This document shows positions 45,447 to 50,422 of a DNA stretch of 50,422 nucleotides, one piece after another; position 1 is the first letter of the stretch; each line of letters starts with the position of its first letter. Source of the DNA: Pirellulaceae bacterium (lineage in GTDB: Bacteria; Planctomycetota; Planctomycetia; Pirellulales; Pirellulaceae); assembly GCA_022448315.1 (NCBI GenBank), contig JAKVCA010000032.1, forward strand, positions 1-50,422, written 5' to 3'. Made by a program: the position numbers and the translations under genes. Under the pieces are notes generated by a model. It was not told where the DNA came from. It worked only from the letters and a program-made list of their open reading frames with translations, and made no database searches.

Positions 45447-45968
45447 ATGCACCACGAAGGGAATTGTAAGGTGAAGGTGCACATTCGCTGGATGATCCGT
45501 CGTGACATGACGGATGTGTTGCAAATTGAATCACAAGCATTTGAATTTCCATGGACAGAGGAAGATTTCATTCGGTGCTTGAGGCAACGTAATTGCATCG
45601 GAATGGTCGCAGAGCATGAAGACCAGGTGGTCGGATTCATGATCTACGAGTTGCACAAAAACCAATTACATATTTTAAATTTTGCCGTCTGTTCTGAGTT
45701 TCGACGTTTAAGCGTCGGGGCCCAAATGGTCGGAAAACTCATTGGAAAGCTTTCGCCGAATCGAAGAAACCGAATCATGCTTGAGGTGAGAGAAACAAAT
45801 CTCTCCGCTCAGGTGTTTTTCAGGAACCTTGGGTTTCGTGCGGTGTCCGTATTACGCGACTACTACGATGATACGACCGAGGACGCTTATGTCATGAGCT
45901 TTCGTTGTCGAGACGAGCAGGCTGAAGAAACGTCGGCTCAAAATCGAATCACTCGTCTGGCTGGTTAA
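45447..45968 (+). CDS. rimI: Ribosomal protein S18-alanine N-acetyltransferase (GNAT family)
   Basis: RimI acetylates the N-terminal alanine of ribosomal protein bS18 using acetyl-CoA. The 173 residues are a GNAT fold: MTDVLQIESQAFEFPWTEEDF, VVGFMIYEL, LHILNFAVCSEFRRLSVGAQM with the acetyl-CoA loop as RRLSVGA, then RIMLEVRETNLSAQVFFRNLG and GFRAVSVLRDYY. The sequence FEFPWTEEDF and the region NLSAQVFFRNLGF are typical of RimI. The ATG at 45447 is chosen because GAAGGAG stands 5 bases before it; upstream GTG and ATG codons at 45417 and 45420 would extend by ten residues. The tail after the GNAT fold is short and charged. It is on the same strand as the giant genes, 222 bases away. Confidence 0.9.
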   Translation: MHHEGNCKVKVHIRWMIRRDMTDVLQIESQAFEFPWTEEDFIRCLRQRNCIGMVAEHEDQVVGFMIYELHKNQLHILNFAVCSEFRRLSVGAQMVGKLIGKLSPNRRNRIMLEVRETNLSAQVFFRNLGFRAVSVLRDYYDDTTEDAYVMSFRCRDEQAEETSAQNRITRLAG

Positions 45969-46030
45969 GTTTTCAGTCGTCGATGAAAAGGGCAAAGATC
46001 GAGCCGAATCTTAAATAAGATTCATCTGTG

Positions 46031-46537
46031 TTAACAGAAATATAGGTACTCGTGTCGCAAGGCATCCAAGTCCAAGAGGGCGACCGAGCGGGGGTTGGCT
46101 CGATAAACCGCACCCGGATTAAAGATCAAGGTTTTGCCCTTCTGCTCCACCCGTGTTTGGTGCGTGTGTCCGTGGATTACCAGATCAAATTGCTGTGAAT
46201 CAATAGCGTTGGCAAGCATCCGTGGTTGGTCGCCGTGAACGAGTGCGATTTTCCGGCCATTCAAACTCAATTTCGCCAGTTCGCCATGCCAGTGATGCCC
46301 GGCATCTTCAGCGGCTTTCGCCATGACTTCAGGGTAGCGATCGCAGTTTCCGTGGACAAAGTAGCAAGGGCGATCGTTGGGGAACATGCGAATGATTGTC
46401 TCACTGCCGATGTCTCCAGCGTGAAAATACGCCTTAGGTCGGTAGGGTTTCAGAGCGGCGAGTGCGGCTTTCGTCAGTCTTTCGTGGCCGTGCGTGTCCG
46501 AAAGGACCGCGAGCCAATACTCGTTTCCATTGTTCAT
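46031..46537 (-). CDS. YfcE/MJ0936-family metallophosphoesterase
   Basis: A 168-residue phosphodiesterase of the calcineurin-like superfamily. All metal-binding motifs are visible: SDTHGHE, HAGDIGSE, VHGNCDRY, VHGDQPR and HGHTHQTR, followed by NPGAVYRANPRSVALLDL, typical of the YfcE branch. Substrates in this family are mostly artificial phosphodiesters, so the cellular role is uncertain. The ATG at 46537 is chosen because the family start, NEYWLAVLSDTHG, follows; the open frame extends to 46621 without a better site. It converges on rimI. Confidence 0.92.
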   Translation of the reverse strand: MNNGNEYWLAVLSDTHGHERLTKAALAALKPYRPKAYFHAGDIGSETIIRMFPNDRPCYFVHGNCDRYPEVMAKAAEDAGHHWHGELAKLSLNGRKIALVHGDQPRMLANAIDSQQFDLVIHGHTHQTRVEQKGKTLIFNPGAVYRANPRSVALLDLDALRHEYLYFC

Positions 46538-46738
46538 TTTGGCAGTGGTGATTTTCACCCACACCCAGATGGTAGGGTAAAAGTAATGGGGTGAGGTTAC
46601 GAAATACCCTGTCTTGCACACGGCCCCGCTTTCGTTTTCTTAGACGCGGGAGGCGATCCCATGATCCCGTTCCAGTGGGCTCGTGATGAAGCGGGCCATC
46701 TTGTTGTTGTCGCATTCTGGAAACGCGCGGAATGAGGG

Positions 46739-47866
46739 TCAGGGGACGGGTTGGATGGAGACACGCTGATCCTTGATTTCAAAGGTGAGTGCAAGGGGCT
46801 TGAGAACCTCTTGTAGCAGTTCTTCAAGGGATACATCCGTCACGTCAATGGCGATGCGTTCTTCCAGTTTCTCACTTGCTTTTTCGGAAAATTCGAATTC
46901 CAAGCCTAATTGCGTACCCAGGTAATCCGTGGCCTGTTTCAATGTTGCCGATTTGATTTTCAATGTCAGGGCTTTGGCCCCGTCAGTGGGTTGCCTTGGT
47001 CGGGCAGGTTTACCCGAAATCCAGTCCCTTACCTGCTTGTGAATTTCGGAGGGTCCGTCAACTGCCAGGAGTCGGCCATCGATTCGTAGTCGTGCCATTG
47101 GAAACTCTTTTTTCCAGACTTCGATCGGTGGAGATTGTGATGTTTTAAGACGATAGGTTTCGGTCAGGCTGATATTTCTGGGGTAGGCGATGACTTGAAT
47201 TGAATTCCCGCCGGGCTTCCATTGGTAGGAAGAGCGGAAGCCAGCCAGAGTGAGAGTTAGGGCTGATGGAAAATCCATATCAGGCATGGTTCTACCTGCC
47301 CAAAGATCATGGGGAAGCTGGTCGACCCCCTCGGCAGTAACGCGAAATTCCTTTGCAAGGTTCTGTAAAATTTGACGGGGCTCGCTGGGTTGTTTCCAGG
47401 CCCAGGGGCGTTCCGTCAGGAGTCGTCTCGCTGTGGTCCGGTCGCCCTCGCGAATTTGTTTTTTCTGCAGTTCGGTTAGTGTGGCGAGTGTGCTTGAGAT
47501 TTCTGGGGGGCCCAAGTAGATGCCCCAATCCAAGATCGCGCAGCCCAGATTGGCGGATTCCGCGAGTTGTTGAATTCGATCGCGAAGGGGTAAAGGAGGC
47601 GTCTTGATACTAATTCTCTGGTTGGGGTCCACCGTGCGATCCAAAAAGATGCAGACCTTGTAGACCTCTTGAAGCGTCTGAATTCCGTCTTTGATTCTTC
47701 CTTCCGACAGGCTAAGTGGATCGACTTCTGCAAGGACCTGTTCCAGACGGGCTTCGGTCACCCAGTCTTGACATCGGGCATTCTGTGCGGTCACCGACAC
47801 GATTGATCCAACCATCAACGTGACCTTCCAAAGACTACAGCCAAGGGATCGCTTTCGCGGGATCAT
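46739..47866 (-). CDS. Exported protein with repeated STN-like segments
   Basis: A 375-residue exported protein. The signal peptide is hydrophobic at about 15-26 and is probably cleaved near NARCQD. Two segments resemble the secretin/TonB short N-terminal (STN) domain, each with a beta-alpha-beta plan: one near 63-122 (LQEVYKVCIFLDRTV, ISIKTPPLPLRDRIQQLAES, LGCAILDWGIYLG) and a better one at the C-terminus (LKIKSATLKQATDYLGTQLG, IAIDVTDVSLEELLQEVLKP, LTFEIKDQRVSIQ). No secretin or TonB-receptor channel domain follows, so it is not a pore itself. AAGGGA 8 bases before the ATG supports the start. It may bind partners in the periplasm as lone STN proteins seem to; the partner is unknown. Confidence 0.78.
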   Translation of the reverse strand: MIPRKRSLGCSLWKVTLMVGSIVSVTAQNARCQDWVTEARLEQVLAEVDPLSLSEGRIKDGIQTLQEVYKVCIFLDRTVDPNQRISIKTPPLPLRDRIQQLAESANLGCAILDWGIYLGPPEISSTLATLTELQKKQIREGDRTTARRLLTERPWAWKQPSEPRQILQNLAKEFRVTAEGVDQLPHDLWAGRTMPDMDFPSALTLTLAGFRSSYQWKPGGNSIQVIAYPRNISLTETYRLKTSQSPPIEVWKKEFPMARLRIDGRLLAVDGPSEIHKQVRDWISGKPARPRQPTDGAKALTLKIKSATLKQATDYLGTQLGLEFEFSEKASEKLEERIAIDVTDVSLEELLQEVLKPLALTFEIKDQRVSIQPVP

Positions 47867-48190
47867 GTGAGTTTTCCCTTTTTCTCTGGAGTTCCACGGA
47901 CACGCATGGCACAGGGACTTCTAATTTCAAAATCCATCACCTTCACGAATGTGCCCTTCGAGCCAAGTCTTATAAACACTTCTACGCGTCGCAATGGAGC
48001 GCTGCTCGGCTTTTTAATTGTATCGCCCCCAGAGGCGAATTAAACTGGAAAGGGTAAAGCAAAAACGCCCTGTTTTACGCTTTGATTTCGTGATGTTCCG
48101 AGGCGATGACGCTTTCGAAATGCGTCGGCTAATGCTCCACAATAATCTAAGTCCCGATTTAGATTGCAATCTTGAGCAAGGTGTTATGCG
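47867..48190. other. Divergent upstream region with AT-rich hairpins
   Basis: These 324 bases separate the STN-like protein from the HEAT/TPR gene. They include an AT-rich inverted repeat at about 48056-48084 built from AAAGC/GCTTT and AAAAC/GTTTT arms. No T run or conserved RNA fold is recognised. Promoters for both flanking genes should lie here. Confidence 0.4.
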
Positions 48191-48841
48191 TTGAATTCAT
48201 CGTCTCAAGCACCCATACTCGACCAGATCTATTTGAACTTTCTGAGAGATCAAAATTCAGCGGAGTTCGTTCATTCGGTCGCACAGACTTATACCTTGGT
48301 GACGCTTGCCCGGTTATCCGCTTACGGTTCGCGCGTGACTCGGCGTGGGGCGATGCTCGCGCTTTCAATGCTTGGTGACTATTCCGTCAATAAAGTTCTC
48401 GGGCGTGGCTTGGTGGACGGGGATCGGGCGGTGCGATTGATCGCGGATAACGGCATCCGAACCATCTGGTTTCGTTGCGGTTCGACCAACCAGCAACTCG
48501 AATTGCAGAGCCTCCAACGACTGAATGATCATCTCCGATTTGAGGAAGCCGTAGATCGGTCGTCCGGGTTGATTGAGACGACACCGTGGATTGCGGAGGG
48601 GTGGAATCAGCGCGGGATCGCTTTGTTTCATCTCAAGCGATTCAATGATAGTGCGAATGACTATCATCAAGCGCTTGAGCTCAATGCCTATCATTTTGCA
48701 GCGGCCGCAGGAATGGCTCATTGCTATCTCAAAATGCAGCAACCTCAGTACGCTCTGGAAACATTCCGTCGTGCGTTGACTTTGAATCCAGACCTGCAGT
48801 CGGTCCGCATGCAGGTGGAATACTTGGAGCGAAGTCTTTAA
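48191..48841 (+). CDS. HEAT/TPR-repeat protein
   Basis: A predicted cytoplasmic protein of 216 residues. The first half (about 30-95) looks HEAT-like: VTLARLSAYGSRVTRRGAML, ALSMLGDYSVNKVLGRGLVDG and RAVRLIADNGIRTIWF. The second half (about 130-214) has clear TPR units: WIAEGWNQRGIALFHLKRFN, ANDYHQALELNAYHFAAAAG and ALETFRRALTLNPDLQSV. It is likely an adaptor protein. The start is a TTG at 48191 with AAGGTG about 10 bases upstream; no ATG in this frame would keep the HEAT part. It lies alone between divergent and co-oriented neighbours, 390 bases before the redoxin gene. Confidence 0.78.
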   Translation: MNSSSQAPILDQIYLNFLRDQNSAEFVHSVAQTYTLVTLARLSAYGSRVTRRGAMLALSMLGDYSVNKVLGRGLVDGDRAVRLIADNGIRTIWFRCGSTNQQLELQSLQRLNDHLRFEEAVDRSSGLIETTPWIAEGWNQRGIALFHLKRFNDSANDYHQALELNAYHFAAAAGMAHCYLKMQQPQYALETFRRALTLNPDLQSVRMQVEYLERSL

Positions 48842-49231
48842 GAAAACGGTATCACCGAGGAAAAAACTCGGGTCGCTGTGTTTGGAAAGCGACGCGTTCC
48901 AGATCGCCGCTTCACGTTCTCTTCATTCTGGGGCACTGTTCAATCTGGGGAATTTGAGGTCCGTTCGTTTGGGCCTTTTTGCTCGGACAAAACAGGCAAG
49001 ATCTGACTCACAAATCGGGCGATCGCCTTTAGTCCGTTCGACTTGAGGGTACCTTTACATGCGTCTCGGCTTTCGGACGAACGAAGGTACGTGACGAAGG
49101 GGCGACTTGATTAAGAATTCGAGTTCCTGGACGCTCTTGACCGCCTGTTTGCATTGGCGGTTCGGCCTTGAAATCGTTATAGTGACCCGCTGGGTATGCG
49201 GTTCGATGATCATTCTTGAAAGGGTTCATTT
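48842..49231. other. Upstream region of the redoxin selenoprotein gene
   Basis: About 390 bases without a gene. It contains a weak promoter candidate at 49154-49183 and, at the 3' end, AAAGGG 7 bases before the ATG at 49232. I saw no selC-like tRNA or other RNA, no terminator with a T run and no repeat. Confidence 0.5.
49154..49183 (+). promoter_or_regulatory. Weak promoter candidate of the redoxin gene
   Basis: TATAGT at 49178-49183 resembles a -10 box, with TTGGCG at 49154-49159 as a poor -35 box at 18 bases. It lies about 50 bases before the start codon. This is a pattern match only. Confidence 0.3.
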
Positions 49232-50320
49232 ATGAGAGCAGTTAGAGTCTCTCTGTCATGTTTTCTCCTGCTCGGGCTGGGAATGACAGCTCTGGCGAAG
49301 GACGAAGCGACAGAGAAAGTCGACAAGACCATGGAGGCATACCAGCAGGCTTATCAGAAGCTACTTGCTGAGTACCAACGAGAGCAGGATGCGGAAAAGA
49401 AGCAGGCAATCGTGGGTCGCTTGCCCGAGATTTACAAAGAGTTCGCAGAAAAATTCCAAGCGATCTCCGAGGAATACCCGAAAACGGATGGTGCCGCTTC
49501 AGCGCTTGCCATGGTGAGTCAGTTTGCACCACGCCACCCGGACACCAAGTCGCTGGCGGATGCTGCTAAACAGAGCTTATTGGCCGAGCACATCAACAGT
49601 AAGGGCTTGGTTCCTGCGATTGGCATGTTGGGCCGCGATGCTTCGGTTCTCGACAAATTGATCAACGAGTCAACAAGCCGGGAAGTTCAAGGCGTTGCGC
49701 TGTTTTACAAGATGAATGCAGCCAAAGGCCGCGAGTTGACAGAACAGAATATCGCTGAGGTCAAACCTCTTATTAAGCGGATCCAGAAAGACTACGGCGA
49801 TGTGCATCTCATGCTTGCTGGAGGCATGGACCGTGGAGCGTTGGCTGATTTGGTAGGCAATGAGCTTTTTGCTTTTGAAAACTTGCGCGTTGGAAAACAG
49901 GCGCCCGAAATTAAGGGCGAGGATGTGGAAGGTGTAGCGTTCAAGCTCAGCGATTACCGAGGTAAAGTAGTCGTCGTTGATTTTTGGGGAGACTGGTGAG
50001 GACCTTGCCGGGCGATGTACCCACACGAGCGGTCGCTCGTGAAACGACTTGCAGATGAACCTTTTGCTCTGATTGGTGTGAATAGCGATCCGAAACCCAA
50101 GGTGGTCAGTGCCCTCGAGCGGGAAAATATCACTTGGCGCTCGTTCTGGGATGGTGGAAACACCTCCGGACCGATCGCGTCGAAATGGAATGTTCGCAGC
50201 TGGCCGACCATCTATGTGCTGGACCACAAAGGTGTCATTCGATACAAGAATGTGCGTGGTGAAGCGATGGACCAGGCGGTGGATAGACTCTTGGCGGAAA
50301 TGGCCGAAAAGAGCGAGTGA
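49232..50320 (+). CDS. Probable selenoprotein: exported TlpA/redoxin-like thioredoxin-fold protein with a UGPC active site
   Basis: Read through one in-frame TGA (49997-49999), the gene gives 362 residues. A signal peptide (residues 1-22, ending MTALA) is followed by a helical, TPR-like region (about 25-215) and a thioredoxin/AhpC-TSA domain (about 218-362). Just before the TGA is VGKQAPEI, then KVVVVDFWGDW; just after it GPCRAMYPHER, then ALIGVNSDP, RSWPTIYVLDHKG (cis-proline P325) and VRYKN-like strands. The TGA thus stands for the first active-site residue (256) of a WCGPC motif, with the resolving cysteine at 259. Keeping the frame and an intact C-terminus argue against decay. Selenocysteine at this place is known in other thioredoxin-like proteins. 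A SECIS-like hairpin follows. The start ATG has AAAGGG 7 bases upstream. Alternatives are a nonsense mutation or a sequencing error (TGC to TGA is one base). Its role would be thiol-disulfide exchange or peroxide reduction outside the cytoplasm. Confidence 0.8.
50024..50041 (+). promoter_or_regulatory. Putative bacterial SECIS hairpin
   Basis: CACGAGC (50024-50030) pairs perfectly with GCTCGTG (50035-50041) around a GGTC loop. The loop lies 31 bases after the TGA at 49997-49999. Known bacterial SECIS elements form a short stem with a G-rich loop at roughly this distance within the coding sequence, and the fdhF element of E. coli also has GGUC in its loop. The stem is strong and lies within translated sequence, where it is not otherwise required. 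Confidence 0.6.
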
Positions 50321-50376
50321 TTTTGAAAGATCGTCGTGCTTCCAGACCGGCGAAAAGAATTGCACCCAATCCGGAG

Positions 50377-50411
50377 AGCCTTGAATTCATGATTGAATTC
50401 GAGGCTTTTTT
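50377..50411 (+). terminator. Rho-independent terminator of the redoxin gene
   Basis: A 12-bp stem (AGCCTTGAATTC at 50377-50388 with GAATTCGAGGCT at 50395-50406, one T-G pair), loop of six, and a run of T follow the stop at 50318-50320. It confirms that transcription is expected to run through the in-frame TGA to this point. Confidence 0.88.
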
Positions 50412-50422
50412 GGGTGGTTCAC

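Noticed and set aside
46006-46023. Inverted repeat GAATCTTA-AA-TAAGATTC between rimI and the phosphoesterase gene
   Set aside because: AT-rich, two-base loop, no T run on either strand; could be a weak bidirectional terminator but cannot be claimed.
49997-49999. Simple nonsense mutation making a pseudogene
   Set aside because: Not excluded, but the TGA falls exactly on the active-site cysteine, the rest of the frame is intact and a SECIS-like hairpin follows.
50015-50320. Separate small gene starting at the ATG after the TGA
   Set aside because: No ribosome binding site, and the sequence is the second half of a thioredoxin fold in the same frame as the upstream part.
1-50422. CRISPR arrays, insertion sequences, prophage, tRNA or rRNA genes
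   Set aside because: No direct-repeat arrays, transposases, integrases or RNA gene signatures were found on reading both strands.

Overview
The window looks like a stretch of planctomycete chromosome with moderately high GC. The main reasons are a 1035-residue secreted protein combining the Pirellula/Verrucomicrobia dehydrogenase-like domain, helical repeats and a C-terminal cytochrome c; two secreted sulfatases; a secreted PQQ-like beta-propeller protein; several long exported proteins with no recognisable family; a NatB permease fused to a CPBP protease; and housekeeping genes split into small groups. The genus cannot be read from the window. I saw no tRNA, rRNA, insertion sequence, prophage or CRISPR array.

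Layout. 1-4.2 kb: two divergent sulfatases (the first cut by the window edge) and a tungsten-type aldehyde:ferredoxin oxidoreductase. 4.6-6.8 kb: a FixJ/LuxR response regulator overlapping dprA, then a small TPR protein. 7.1-12 kb: pyruvate phosphate dikinase, a glycerate 2-kinase and a membrane protein coupled to it by a GTGA overlap. 12.3-16.1 kb: the large cytochrome c protein and a small membrane protein. 16.2-19.7 kb: coaX, obg, rpmA and an exported unknown, all on the minus strand. 20.2-25.5 kb: aroA behind two exported proteins, then a THUMP-like methyltransferase. 25.5-29.9 kb: an amidohydrolase, the NatB-CPBP fusion and its NatA ATPase. 30.3-34.4 kb: UDP-glucuronate decarboxylase, a VTT/DedA membrane protein, an unknown protein and an inositol-monophosphatase-family enzyme. 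35.1-45.2 kb: two overlapping genes for giant envelope proteins of 1162 and 2202 residues. 45.4-48.8 kb: rimI, a YfcE-like phosphoesterase, an exported protein with STN-like segments and a HEAT/TPR protein.

Most notable locus. At 49.2-50.3 kb a secreted thioredoxin-fold (TlpA/redoxin-like) gene is interrupted by one in-frame TGA exactly where the first cysteine of the WCGPC active site should be (W-TGA-G-P-C). The frame continues with a complete thioredoxin C-terminus, and a 7-bp hairpin with a GGUC loop lies 24-41 bases beyond the TGA. The simplest reading is a selenoprotein with a UGPC active site and a bacterial SECIS element. A conventional gene caller would split it into two fragments.

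Second theme. The two giant genes appear to hold three copies of one plan: signal peptide, a short motif with a P-x-x-F-like core, about 1000 residues of beta-rich sequence, and a cluster of membrane helices. Two of the copies are fused in the 2202-residue protein. Their function is unknown.
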